IMG/VR virus record: IMGVR_UViG_3300045131_000344
Coordinates: 1-23,784 of that record
Origin: a virus
Reading direction: 5' to 3' (one strand)
Length of the DNA stretch: 23,784 bases
In this document: piece after piece, positions 1 to 5,027 of the stretch
Position numbering within the stretch: position 1 is the stretch's first letter
How the letters are laid out: each line of letters opens with the position of its first letter
Translations under genes and position numbers: made by a program
Notes under the pieces: model-generated
What the model was told of the DNA's origin: nothing
Database searches by the model: none
What the model saw: only the letters and a program-made list of their open reading frames with translations

Positions 1-117
1 ATGGGCCTCCAAGAGCCACTTGGCCCTCTTGGCGAAGGCCATCTTGTGTGTGTCAGGGGCTGCGCTCAGGGCTTGCAGGATCTGCGGGTCGCGCAGGGTG
101 TCGAGCAAATCATTCAT
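1..117 (-). CDS. terL: Terminase large subunit, N-terminal fragment (cut by window edge)
   Basis: The reading frame starts with ATG at 117 and is open to base 1, giving 39 codons beginning MNDLLDTLRDPQILQALSAA. This opening (short leucine-rich helix, then a KRAKWLLEA segment) resembles the N-terminus of phage large terminases that follow Sf6-like small terminases. The large subunit is the ATPase and nuclease that packages DNA into the prohead, but its Walker and nuclease motifs lie outside the window, so the call rests on the N-terminus and position. The start overlaps the end of the small terminase gene by 8 bases (ATGAATGA), consistent with coupled translation of a TerS/TerL pair. Confidence 0.75.
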   Translation of the reverse strand, partial: MNDLLDTLRDPQILQALSAAPDTHKMAFAKRAKWLLEAH

Positions 118-748
118 TGGCTGTCTGGCGCTTGAGTTCCAAGTTCTTCACCGCAGCAGCCAGTATCTCCATTGCCCCGTTCTGGATCTCCAGCGGGTTC
201 TCGGCGTCCCCAGCATGTACAAGCCGCTCGCCATACTTCTTGGGCTTGAGCTTCATGGCCGTCCACTTGCGGGCATCGATTCGGTTCTTCTGCCACTGAA
301 GGAACGCCCCATCCAACTTATGCTCGATCAGCTCACCAGTGCGGCGGTCGATCACAGGGATGATTTCGGGCTGTTCGTCAGCGATGGCGATGATCTCGTC
401 AGCCAGAGTGTCAGCCTGATCTTCCCGAGCGCGAGCGTAAAGGTCGCAGAATTCAGGGTAAGCAGCCAACCATCGGTACACGGTGGCCCTGTCTGGCATC
501 TCGTCATCCTTGGTGATTGTCTTGAGACTCTCTCCTTCTGACAGCCTTACACAGATCACTGTTGCTAGGTGTTGCGTGAAAGATGATGGCCTTCCCGCCT
601 TTTTCTCTTTTGCGGGGATTTTTAGGGGTTTACCCTCAGCATCCTGCATATCGAGGATTTGAGCGATTGAAGTCAGCGAGGGCGTGTCTACCCCTACTGA
701 TGCTGGATCGATGGCCTGTGAGGCCGTTTTGGTGCTTTTGCGTGGCAT
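110..748 (-). CDS. terS: Terminase small subunit
   Basis: This 212-residue protein is probably the DNA-recognition subunit of the packaging terminase. After a polar N-terminus, residues about 50-110 form a helix-turn-helix region (GRPSSFTQHLATVICVRLS, then a segment ending RATVYRWLAAYPEF). It is followed by a helical DLYARAREDQADTLADEII stretch, typical of oligomerising small terminases of the Sf6/DUF-type family, and by a C-terminal DARKWTAMKLKPKKYGERL motif also typical of the family. The length fits the family. The gene overlaps terL by 8 bases. The leader reads CTGAAAGTACGAG before the ATG, a weak ribosome-binding site related to the TGAAAGAC leaders elsewhere. I found no convincing promoter in 749-805; transcription may come from read-through or a phage-specific signal. 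Confidence 0.88.
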   Translation of the reverse strand: MPRKSTKTASQAIDPASVGVDTPSLTSIAQILDMQDAEGKPLKIPAKEKKAGRPSSFTQHLATVICVRLSEGESLKTITKDDEMPDRATVYRWLAAYPEFCDLYARAREDQADTLADEIIAIADEQPEIIPVIDRRTGELIEHKLDGAFLQWQKNRIDARKWTAMKLKPKKYGERLVHAGDAENPLEIQNGAMEILAAAVKNLELKRQTANE

Positions 749-805
749 CTCGTACTTTCAGAGACATGTAGATGCCTGAAGTTTACCCCGTAGTTCAAGA
801 AACGC

Positions 806-825
806 AAAAAAGGGGCCGAAGCCCC
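806..825 (-). terminator. Rho-independent terminator after the 831-1139 gene
   Basis: On the minus strand the sequence reads GGGGC-TTCG-GCCCC followed by six T. It is a perfect 5-bp GC stem with a UUCG tetraloop and a U tract, six bases downstream of the stop codon at 831. It separates the 831-1139 transcription unit from the terminase genes. Confidence 0.9.
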
Positions 826-830
826 ATCGA

Positions 831-1139
831 TCAGAAGTTGTAGTCGTAGAACTTGACTGGCTTGTCGCTCAGGCCAAACCTTTGGCCGTGCTTGTCTTTC
901 CAACCCTGCTTGCCCAAACGGATGCGTACCACTGGGTTGCTGCCATTGCTGGCGATGCTCCACTTCTGTTCGCGCTGATTGGAGCAGTGGGCACTGAAGC
1001 CACCGACATGAAACTCCAGCTTAACGCTGTCATCGCGCTCTGCATCCATCTCGCGCACTTCAATTGTTTTGTCACTGATGACCTTGACCACCTCAAAAGG
1101 GGTGATGTCAGAGTAGCCGTAGTGGTTTGCGTAGTTCAT
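831..1139 (-). CDS. Conserved phage hypothetical protein
   Basis: The product is 102 residues, beginning MNYANHYGYSDITPFEVVKV. It is a compact, mostly beta-predicted basic protein with an SDKTIEVREMDAE segment and an aromatic C-terminus (KPVKFYDYNF). I recall similar uncharacterised proteins in proteobacterial phages but know no function. The frame is open 34 codons further upstream, but the ATG at 1139 is chosen because it follows a predicted promoter, a 5' hairpin and the GGTAACTGAAAGAC leader also found before the gene at 4312; the upstream extension would cross the promoter itself. The gene is monocistronic, bounded by its own promoter and terminator, and under the shared operator, so it is probably expressed early. 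Confidence 0.8.
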   Translation of the reverse strand: MNYANHYGYSDITPFEVVKVISDKTIEVREMDAERDDSVKLEFHVGGFSAHCSNQREQKWSIASNGSNPVVRIRLGKQGWKDKHGQRFGLSDKPVKFYDYNF

Positions 1140-1158
1140 GATGTGTCTTTCAGTTACC

Positions 1159-1171
1159 CGCCTTGTTGGCG
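1159..1171 (-). promoter_or_regulatory. 5' leader hairpin L1
   Basis: On the minus strand CGCC-AACAA-GGCG forms a 4-bp stem beginning at about the second nucleotide of the predicted transcript (start near 1172). It is followed by GGTAACTGAAAGAC and the ATG at 1139. The same arrangement occurs before the genes at 4312 and 7961. It may stabilise the mRNA or present the ribosome-binding site. Confidence 0.55.
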
Positions 1172-1208
1172 TGATGTGATTATAGAACACAAAATTCAAT
1201 CTGTGCAA
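1172..1208 (-). promoter_or_regulatory. Promoter P1 (-35 TTGCAC, 18-bp spacer, -10 TATAAT)
   Basis: On the minus strand the -35 is at 1208-1203 and a perfect TATAAT -10 is at 1184-1179, with a predicted start near 1172. The same -35 and spacer length occur in the rightward promoter at 7894-7923. The spacer and -10 are overlapped by operator 1183-1199, so bound repressor would block polymerase. Confidence 0.75.
1183..1199 (+). promoter_or_regulatory. Operator O3, within promoter P1
   Basis: TAGAACACAAAATTCAA matches 16 of 17 bases of the site at 4354-4370. It has imperfect dyad symmetry (TAGAA-N7-TTCAA) and covers the spacer and the edge of the -10 of P1. Confidence 0.7.
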
Positions 1209-1224
1209 TACTCTTTCGCATCGC

Positions 1225-1241
1225 TTGGTCTTTGTGTTCAA
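1225..1241 (-). promoter_or_regulatory. Operator O5, upstream of P1
   Basis: On the minus strand TTGAACACAAAGACCAA matches 14 of 17 bases of the 4354-4370 site. It lies 42 bp start-to-start from O3, about four helical turns and close to the 43-bp spacing of the two operators at the repressor gene. This fits cooperative binding on one DNA face. Confidence 0.55.
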
Positions 1242-1250
1242 TTGCCTTTG

Positions 1251-1496
1251 TCAAGTTGACTCCAGCCCCCGATCGAATGCCCACTGATTGGGGTCTATAT
1301 TTTCTTCCGTCAACCTAAATGGCGCCGTCTCTCCGACTGTCACGCATTTGCCGCCTGCGTTTGGCGTACTTACCGGCTCGGTAGGAAATCCGTAAAAAGC
1401 CTGTGAACCGGCTGCAATCGGTGGTGTGCATGTGTGAATCGTGGTCAGGTCAGCAGTGCGCTTGCCGCAGCGCGGGCAGAAGTTATTGTCGCTCAT
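1251..1496 (-). CDS. Small zinc-ribbon-like protein
   Basis: The product is 81 residues starting MSDNNFCPRCGKRTADLTT. It has a CPRCGK knuckle followed by an H-T-C pair (IHTCTPP), suggesting a single zinc-binding finger, then a polar tail without recognised domains. The ATG at 1496 is chosen over an upstream Met because it has an AGGAGAAGAACAC ribosome-binding site and overlaps the preceding gene's stop by 4 bases. The finger is encoded by a 65-bp segment duplicated at 1919-1983, where it forms the C-terminus of a different protein. It is the last gene of the small-gene operon. Function unknown; nucleic-acid or protein binding is only a guess. Confidence 0.72.
   Translation of the reverse strand: MSDNNFCPRCGKRTADLTTIHTCTPPIAAGSQAFYGFPTEPVSTPNAGGKCVTVGETAPFRLTEENIDPNQWAFDRGLEST
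1420..1484 (-). repeat. 65-bp direct repeat, copy A (zinc-finger module)
   Basis: Bases 1420-1484 and 1919-1983 differ at only three positions. Both encode the FCPRCGKRTADLTTIHTCTPP stretch, at the N-terminus of one protein and the C-terminus of another. This is a recent module duplication. Confidence 0.9.
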
Positions 1497-1906
1497 GTGT
1501 TCTTCTCCTGCCCCACCTTTGTCAGCGTCCACAGCGCACGCTCTTGCTTCATGCCTTGTTGTCTGCCTTGCTCAAATGCGTCTGGCTGTGCCAAGGCTTC
1601 TATCCATTCGCGTACCTGTGCATCGTCAAGTGACAAGCCTCGTTTCGTTGCAAAGTCTCTGATTGCATCTACGGCTGGCGCTGCGTCATCAGAAGCCGAC
1701 AACACGATACGTTCTCTGCGTGATGTAAGGTAGCCCATAAAGTCAAACAATGCGCCAGCAATAACAGTGTGCGTTACCTGCACTGGCTGTGCCAAGGCCA
1801 TGCCGCCAACAACGTCGATCAGCCTGCGTATCTCAGCCACCAGCGCGGCTGTCGTTTCAACGTCTACTGGGACTACGGCCCCAGACATTAGCCATTCTTC
1901 TTTCAT
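1493..1906 (-). CDS. Conserved phage hypothetical protein with ALAQP motifs
   Basis: The product is 137 residues starting MKEEWLMSGAVVPVDVETTA. Residues about 10-60 look helical and hydrophobic, with an AQPVQVTHTVIAGALFDFMGYL stretch that is not long enough for a confident membrane helix. The C-terminal half contains VREWIEALAQPDAFEQGRQQG. The ALAQP block is encoded by a short DNA repeat that recurs at 1783-1798 in this gene and at 1991-2011 in the next one upstream. The start at 1906 has a GGGAGAACAC ribosome-binding site and a 4-base overlap with the preceding stop. No function recognised; it belongs to the mosaic accessory proteins of the leftward operon. Confidence 0.72.
   Translation of the reverse strand: MKEEWLMSGAVVPVDVETTAALVAEIRRLIDVVGGMALAQPVQVTHTVIAGALFDFMGYLTSRRERIVLSASDDAAPAVDAIRDFATKRGLSLDDAQVREWIEALAQPDAFEQGRQQGMKQERALWTLTKVGQEKNT
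1581..1601 (-). repeat. Dispersed short repeat encoding EALAQP (copy 1)
   Basis: A 21-bp sequence (starting tctggctgtgccaagg on the plus strand) is identical here and at 1991-2011. A 16-bp core (ctggctgtgccaaggc) recurs at 1783-1798. All copies encode A-L-A-Q-P in the same frame of neighbouring small genes. Confidence 0.8.
1783..1798 (-). repeat. Dispersed short repeat encoding ALAQP (copy 2, core only)
   Basis: The 16-bp core ctggctgtgccaaggc is shared with 1581-1601 and 1991-2011. Here it lies inside the gene at 1493-1906, encoding the first of its two ALAQP motifs. Confidence 0.75.
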
Positions 1907-2142
1907 GTGTTCTCCCTTGGTGGTGTGCATGTATGAATTGTGGTCAGGTCAGCAGTGCGCTTGCCGCAGCGGGGGCAGAAGTTGCGCTCCTCTGGCTGTG
2001 CCAAGGCTTCTTTGATGGCGGCAATGGCTTCATGCATCATTTCTGCTGATGCGTTGAACTCATCATTGTTTGTCCAATCAATACACAACTCGGTTTCCAA
2101 TGCCTCCAGCGCCAGCTTCAGTGCTTCTTGTTCTTTAGTCAT
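1903..2142 (-). CDS. Small helical protein with C-terminal zinc-finger module
   Basis: The product is 79 residues. The N-terminal part (MTKEQEALKLALEALETELC) and the following DEFNASAEMMHEAIAAIKEALAQPE form the helix-pair module very common in small early proteins of betaproteobacterial phages. The C-terminus is the CPRCGK...HTC finger that also starts the product at 1251-1496. The junction between the two parts falls at the ALAQPE repeat, so this looks like a two-module fusion made by recombination. The ATG at 2142 has an AGGGGACAAGC ribosome-binding site and a 4-base overlap with the upstream stop. Function unknown. Confidence 0.75.
   Translation of the reverse strand: MTKEQEALKLALEALETELCIDWTNNDEFNASAEMMHEAIAAIKEALAQPEERNFCPRCGKRTADLTTIHTCTPPRENT
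1919..1983 (-). repeat. 65-bp direct repeat, copy B (zinc-finger module)
   Basis: This is the partner of 1420-1484, with 62 of 65 bases identical. Here the module encodes the C-terminus of the 79-residue protein. Confidence 0.9.
1991..2011 (-). repeat. Dispersed short repeat encoding EALAQP (copy 3)
   Basis: Identical over 21 bp to 1581-1601. It lies exactly at the junction between the helical module and the zinc-finger module of the gene at 1903-2142, a natural seam for module swapping. Confidence 0.8.
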
Positions 2143-2369
2143 GCTTGTCCCCTTGCTCGGATGGCTTTGCCTACACCAAAACTTTTCCCTTCACACTCCT
2201 GCATGTGTTCGTCAGCCGTCACAGCACACGCCTCGTTCTCTGTGTCACTGCCCAGTTTCACCCCTGATTTAAACGCCGCGCTCACCAAGTCATAACAGCC
2301 CTGCTCTTTTGCCACCTTGACAAGCTCGGCAAACTTGTCAAGGTTCTCCATGTCAATTGCTGTAGTCAT
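2139..2369 (-). CDS. Hypothetical small protein
   Basis: The product is 76 residues starting MTTAIDMENLDKFAELVKVA, a predicted amphipathic helical protein. Two cysteines in the second half (ENEACAVTADEHMQECEGKS) do not form a recognisable metal site. The ATG at 2369 has an AGGAGATGGGCA ribosome-binding site and lies inside the last codons of the preceding small gene (17-base overlap). The stop overlaps the next start by 4 bases. I do not recognise the family. Confidence 0.7.
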   Translation of the reverse strand: MTTAIDMENLDKFAELVKVAKEQGCYDLVSAAFKSGVKLGSDTENEACAVTADEHMQECEGKSFGVGKAIRARGQA

Positions 2370-2532
2370 TGCCCATCTCCTGTGCAAAATGAGCAACGTA
2401 GCCCTCGTAACAGGCCAGTCGAAAGGCAAAAATCTTGTTGTCAGGGTCTGCCTCCAACTTGACCTTGAACTCCTCTATCCTGCGCTTCCAATGTTCAATG
2501 ACTGCTGGTGGTGGTGCGTCTTCTGTAGTCAT
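2353..2532 (-). CDS. Hypothetical 59-residue protein
   Basis: The frame starts at ATG 2532 and gives MTTEDAPPPAVIEHWKRRIE, continuing through an EADPDNKIFAFRLACYEGYVAHFAQE segment to a TGA at 2355-2353. It overlaps the preceding gene's stop by 4 bases, as do its neighbours, and fills what would otherwise be a 160-base hole in a tightly packed operon. Composition is natural for a soluble helical protein, with charged and aromatic residues alternating. The first codons (ATGACTACAG) are the same as those of the next gene at 2369. Function unknown. Confidence 0.72.
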   Translation of the reverse strand: MTTEDAPPPAVIEHWKRRIEEFKVKLEADPDNKIFAFRLACYEGYVAHFAQEMGNDYSN

Positions 2533-2825
2533 TCTTCTTCCCCCGTCAGGTTTCTAATCTCATCTTGCAGGCCAACGATGCGGGCTGTTTGGCGCTCAAT
2601 CATTGCGTCTTGGTCGGATATGATTTTCTTGTAGCCAAGCAACTCACCTTCAAGTTCATGGATGCGATGCTTCAAGGCTCGGATGTCGCCTGCTGGTGGT
2701 GTAGTCCGGTCAACGCCGCGCTGAATCATTGCTTGGTGTTCAGGCAACACCCGTATCCGGTCAAACATCGCCTTGCCCAAGTCGTAGAACTCTTTGTTCT
2801 TTCCTGTGCTGTTGTCCTTAGTCAT
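2529..2825 (-). CDS. Hypothetical coiled-coil protein
   Basis: The product is 98 residues. After a polar N-terminus (MTKDNSTGKNKEFYDLGKAM), residues about 45-98 show heptad spacing of L and I (IRALKHRIHELEGELLGYKK, then IERQTARIVGLQDEIRNL), which predicts a parallel coiled coil. The acidic end is GEEE. The ATG at 2825 has a GGAGGGGTTCAA ribosome-binding site and a 4-base overlap with the upstream stop. It may be an oligomeric accessory factor; no specific function is indicated. Confidence 0.75.
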   Translation of the reverse strand: MTKDNSTGKNKEFYDLGKAMFDRIRVLPEHQAMIQRGVDRTTPPAGDIRALKHRIHELEGELLGYKKIISDQDAMIERQTARIVGLQDEIRNLTGEEE

Positions 2826-3142
2826 TTGAACCCCTCCGCTTTGGCAATTGCATCACGCGCCAAGTCAAACGCTTCATACGCTTCGCCCTCGGTCAACGCG
2901 GGGTCAAAGCAACTGCTCATCATGGCGTACAGCGCAGTCAGTAGATCAGGTGCAGCCGCAATCAAATGCGCGTTTGCTTTGGCGTCTTTCAACGTCGAAC
3001 GCTTGTCGCCCTTGACCCTTGCTATCGGCGCGAACCCAAACGACTCGCAGCTTACGAGAAACTCTCCGTGATTACCTTGGTGGCATCTCCACACCCCTGT
3101 CGTGTACGGCCCAATGTCTTTTGGGAATGTGTTCATATTCAT
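2822..3142 (-). CDS. Conserved phage hypothetical protein with NAHLIAAAPDLL motif
   Basis: The product is 106 residues starting MNMNTFPKDIGPYTTGVWRC. The centre carries the ANAHLIAAAPDLLTALYAMM motif, which recurs in many small accessory phage proteins (Ea8.5/Ead-like groups) and whose role is unknown. The C-terminus is helical (YEAFDLARDAIAKAEGF). The ATG at 3142 is preferred over one two codons later because it has GGAG nine bases upstream and overlaps the preceding stop as ATGA. Expected to be an early accessory protein expressed with its neighbours. Confidence 0.75.
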   Translation of the reverse strand: MNMNTFPKDIGPYTTGVWRCHQGNHGEFLVSCESFGFAPIARVKGDKRSTLKDAKANAHLIAAAPDLLTALYAMMSSCFDPALTEGEAYEAFDLARDAIAKAEGFK

Positions 3143-3393
3143 ATCAGCAAACTCCAAATCCAAACGCCAGTAAAGAACAACAGGATGCAGACCACGGCCA
3201 GCGCACCCATGATGGCGGTCAGCATCACCGTGCCAACTGTCTGCCATGTGTCCGGCACGGGCTTGATATCAACGGGAACAATCGGGTACGGCTTGACCTT
3301 GCGGACTGTTGCGTTGTCGTACTTGCAGTCCCAGATGCACTCGGGCAGGTGCGGGCAGTCAATGCGGCCCGTGTCGCAGTAGCGGCGCGTCAT
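3139..3393 (-). CDS. Small membrane protein with cysteine-rich N-terminus
   Basis: The product is 84 residues. Cysteines at 6, 13, 19 and 23 (RRYCDTGRIDCPHLPECIWD) form a compact cluster that could bind metal or be disulphide-linked. Residues about 53-84 are one hydrophobic segment (TVMLTAIMGALAVVCILLFF continuing to WSLLI), predicting a C-terminal transmembrane helix. With a tail-anchored arrangement the cysteine domain could face either side. The ATG at 3393 has a GAGGAGAAGAC ribosome-binding site. It overlaps both neighbours by 4 bases. It is not a typical holin (single span, cysteine cluster), and no function is assigned. Confidence 0.75.
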   Translation of the reverse strand: MTRRYCDTGRIDCPHLPECIWDCKYDNATVRKVKPYPIVPVDIKPVPDTWQTVGTVMLTAIMGALAVVCILLFFTGVWIWSLLI

Positions 3394-3578
3394 GTCTTCT
3401 CCTCAGTTGGCGTCTGGTACGCCTTCAAACGCTTCACGCGGTTCTTGTTGTAGGTCACCAGCGCCTGCGCGTATTCGACGCCTGTCTCTGCTCGCAGAAG
3501 GGCGTGTTCAGCCTCTGCCAGCTCGGCAGCAATGGCCTGCGCTGGTGTGACCACTTTAAAGATGTCTCGTATGTTCAT
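3390..3578 (-). CDS. Conserved phage hypothetical protein (coiled coil)
   Basis: The product is 62 residues starting MNIRDIFKVVTPAQAIAAEL. A long amphipathic helix follows (AEAEHALLRAETGVEYAQAL and on to NRVKRLKAY). I recall this MNIRDIFKV...YxxxRxxRLxAY layout in other proteobacterial phage operons, where it is uncharacterised. ATG 3578 is chosen over an in-frame GTG four codons upstream because GAGG lies eight bases before it. Between this start and the preceding stop (3587) there are eight bases. Confidence 0.75.
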   Translation of the reverse strand: MNIRDIFKVVTPAQAIAAELAEAEHALLRAETGVEYAQALVTYNKNRVKRLKAYQTPTEEKT

Positions 3579-3586
3579 GGCGATCC

Positions 3587-3721
3587 TCACTTCACTAGAA
3601 CGTCAAAGAAAACCAGCATCAGGATCACTCCTAAGCCAACCAGAACGATAGCCCCCAATACGCTGATCAACAATGATCTGGCTTGATCATGGTTTTGCTG
3701 AGTAAAGTAGGTCTGTTTCAT
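3587..3721 (-). CDS. 44-residue single-span membrane peptide
   Basis: Starts at ATG 3721 with a strong CGGAGGAAAA ribosome-binding site and overlaps the preceding stop as ATGA. The sequence begins MKQTYFTQQNHDQARSLLIS and continues with about 24 hydrophobic residues (VLGAIVLVGLGVILMLVFFD) to VLVK, predicting one transmembrane helix with a polar N-terminus. It fills a gap between two clear genes. Two membrane proteins close together in the operon (this and 3139-3393) might act at the host envelope, but that is inference. Confidence 0.75.
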   Translation of the reverse strand: MKQTYFTQQNHDQARSLLISVLGAIVLVGLGVILMLVFFDVLVK

Positions 3722-4005
3722 TTTTCCTCCGAGAACTCAACAGCCAGAAGTTTGCTGATGCGCTCGTTGATTTCGGCGACTGACTTTTGAAAGTCGGCCA
3801 TGACTTTTTGCTTCTGCTTTTCCAGCGCTGCAATCTGCTGGGCGCGTGGGTCATAGTTATCTGGCACTTCGACCTCGACCTCTTGCTCGCCAACGTAGGT
3901 GCGGTAGTCGGTGTCATCCAGCTTGACGCTGAACAACTCGAACCTGCCCTCGGTCTCCCATGAGTACTTGACGAAGTGAATGTGTGTGGTGAGTTTGATT
4001 TTCAT
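3718..4005 (-). CDS. Hypothetical protein with C-terminal coiled coil
   Basis: The product is 95 residues starting MKIKLTTHIHFVKYSWETEG. The first half is beta-rich and acidic (SVKLDDTDYRTYVGEQEVEV). The second half is a heptad-like helix (IAALEKQKQKVMADFQKSVA and on to EFSEEK). The ATG at 4005 has a CAGGAGATCATC ribosome-binding site; the frame is open further upstream, but that reading lies antisense-like inside the next gene's frame and is discarded. It resembles a known type of small phage protein of unknown role. Confidence 0.75.
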   Translation of the reverse strand: MKIKLTTHIHFVKYSWETEGRFELFSVKLDDTDYRTYVGEQEVEVEVPDNYDPRAQQIAALEKQKQKVMADFQKSVAEINERISKLLAVEFSEEK

Positions 4006-4018
4006 GATGATCTCCTGA

Positions 4019-4312
4019 TTAACGGCTGGTGGTCTTGATGCTGAACACAGCGGTGACGGTAGTGTTGGCAATGACCACTTCGTCAGGAATGTTGCAGACC
4101 TTGGCAACAGCCTTCCAGTCGGTGACCTTGCGGTTAGATTCCGAATAAGTGGCTTTGAAGAGATTGCCCTCGATGACTGTTGGGCCACCTTTGCTGGCAG
4201 TGTCTTTCATCTCGTCTTTGATGGCGTCAGCCTTGAGGGTCAACTCAGCAATCTGAGCCAAGAGCATGCCCAGTTGGTCAACTTGGGTCAGAGCGATGTC
4301 GTTTGCATTCAT
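4019..4312 (-). CDS. Phage hypothetical protein, first gene of small-gene operon
   Basis: The product is 97 residues starting MNANDIALTQVDQLGMLLAQ. An N-terminal helix is followed by a compact mixed domain (TVIEGNLFKATYSESNRKVT, then DWKAVAKVCNIP), similar to a widespread small phage protein whose helical N-terminus precedes a single beta-hairpin. It is the promoter-proximal gene of the leftward operon 4312-1251. The leader GTAACTGAAAGACCATC before the ATG is nearly the same as before the gene at 1139. It should be among the first products made from promoter P2 and is predicted to be repressed through operator 4354-4370. Confidence 0.8.
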   Translation of the reverse strand: MNANDIALTQVDQLGMLLAQIAELTLKADAIKDEMKDTASKGGPTVIEGNLFKATYSESNRKVTDWKAVAKVCNIPDEVVIANTTVTAVFSIKTTSR

Positions 4313-4329
4313 GATGGTCTTTCAGTTAC

Positions 4330-4345
4330 ACAGCGTCTTTGCTGT
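4330..4345 (-). promoter_or_regulatory. 5' leader hairpin L2
   Basis: On the minus strand ACAGC-AAAGAC-GCTGT forms a 5-bp stem near the predicted transcript start, then GTAACTGAAAGACC and the ATG at 4312. The stem sequence differs from the CGCC/GGCG stems of the other two leaders while pairing is kept. Confidence 0.6.
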
Positions 4346-4348
4346 AAG

Positions 4349-4379
4349 AGTATTTGAACACAAAATTCAAGGTTCTCAA
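4349..4379 (-). promoter_or_regulatory. Promoter P2 (-35 TTGAGA, -10 near AATACT)
   Basis: On the minus strand TTGAGA is at 4379-4374 and a weaker -10-like AATACT at 4354-4349 (19-bp spacer). It aligns base for base with promoter P1 through the shared operator core in the spacer. It drives the operon from 4312 to 1251. The exact -10 is uncertain. Confidence 0.6.
4354..4370 (+). promoter_or_regulatory. Operator O1 (perfect dyad), within promoter P2
   Basis: TTGAACACAAAATTCAA, a perfect TTGAA-N7-TTCAA inverted repeat, is the best copy of the shared 17-bp site. It fills the spacer of P2, so occupancy should exclude RNA polymerase. The probable ligand is the Cro/YdaS-like protein at 7635-7835. 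Confidence 0.75.
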
Positions 4380-4398
4380 CACCTTTTGATAAATAAAT

Positions 4399-4686
4399 CT
4401 AGGTGGTTTCCCTAGTCTTCGAAAGAACCCAGTCCAGCAGATCTTGCTGGGTGACTTCGTAATGCGCTTCAAAGGCTTTTGTCCCCAGCCCATGGATGCC
4501 TGTATTGCCCCTGTGGTGCTCAATGCACAAGCCCATGACCGTAAGGTAGCCGCCCTTGCCCCAGCCCCCTGAGCGCAGGTGGTGTAGCTCCACAGGACCC
4601 GGCTCGTGGGGGCCATGGATGCGGTGACACAGGCAACAACCCAGCTCGGCCACCCGCGTGTAGTGTTTGCGCTCCGCCAGTTTCAC
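4399..4686 (-). CDS. Ref-like HNH nuclease-family protein
   Basis: The product is 95 residues with a GTG start at 4686, overlapping the preceding stop as GTGA. Visible motifs are GCCLC (Cys 17, 18, 20), the HHLR pair at residues 35-38 followed by a glycine/lysine-rich loop (SGGWGKGG), then GLCIEHHRGNTGIHGLG around residues 52-68. This matches the RecA-dependent nuclease Ref family, a circularised HNH-type fold (HHLR and HHRG metal-binding histidines). Phage P1 Ref cuts at RecA-made displacement loops; small relatives lie in many phage recombination regions. A longer upstream reading exists but overlaps the previous gene by more than 80 bases. The family call is from motifs; activity is untested. 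Confidence 0.8.
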   Translation of the reverse strand: MKLAERKHYTRVAELGCCLCHRIHGPHEPGPVELHHLRSGGWGKGGYLTVMGLCIEHHRGNTGIHGLGTKAFEAHYEVTQQDLLDWVLSKTRETT

Positions 4687-5027
4687 ATCGTTGCCTTGAT
4701 GATGTGTCGATTGCTGGCCTCCTGAGACCTCCAGACCTCGATACGAGCCTCTGCTGCTATCAGCATCCACCGCAGCTTCTCCTCGGCCTCTACGGCCGCT
4801 TGGTAGGCCTTCAGGTGGTCCATGTACCTTGCGCTGGCATACGCCTCCCTCTCCTGCGCGTTGACAGCGCTGTGGCCGTCTACCATCGACTCCTTCATGA
4901 TCAGAGCCTTGAGGGACTTGCGGAACTCCTCGCAGTAGATGCGGTTGGCCTTGGCCTGCGCAAACTCACCAGACTTGGCGATCATGTACGTCACCGCGTC
5001 CATCGGGTCAATTTCTTTTTCACTCAT
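4683..5027 (-). CDS. Conserved phage protein of replication region
   Basis: The product is 114 residues starting MSEKEIDPMDAVTYMIAKSG and is almost entirely helical. Signature segments are CEEFRKSLKALIMKE, NAQEREAYASARYMDHLKAY and AEARIEVWRSQEASNR, an arrangement I recall from many siphophage and podophage replication operons. Its function is not established. It sits between a Ref-like nuclease and another conserved hypothetical, with 4-base overlaps at both ends, which suggests a DNA-metabolism role by context only. Confidence 0.8.
   Translation of the reverse strand: MSEKEIDPMDAVTYMIAKSGEFAQAKANRIYCEEFRKSLKALIMKESMVDGHSAVNAQEREAYASARYMDHLKAYQAAVEAEEKLRWMLIAAEARIEVWRSQEASNRHIIKATM

Noticed and set aside
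20-541. Plus-strand 173-residue frame opposite terS
   Set aside because: Antisense to a clear small terminase; low-complexity Leu/Ser/Arg composition.
749-805. Promoter for the terminase genes (TTGAAC with CATCTA)
   Set aside because: The -10 is poor and no operator or shared leader hairpin is present; only the TGAAAG piece resembles the other leaders.
1253-1258. Perfect TTGACA on the minus strand
   Set aside because: It lies across the stop codon of the 1251-1496 gene with no -10 at usable distance; the TATAAT at 1184-1179 is too far away and pairs better with TTGCAC at 1208-1203.
3139-3721. Holin candidates (84- and 44-residue membrane proteins)
   Set aside because: Each has one membrane segment, one carries a cysteine cluster, and no endolysin or spanin gene is adjacent, so context does not support lysis.
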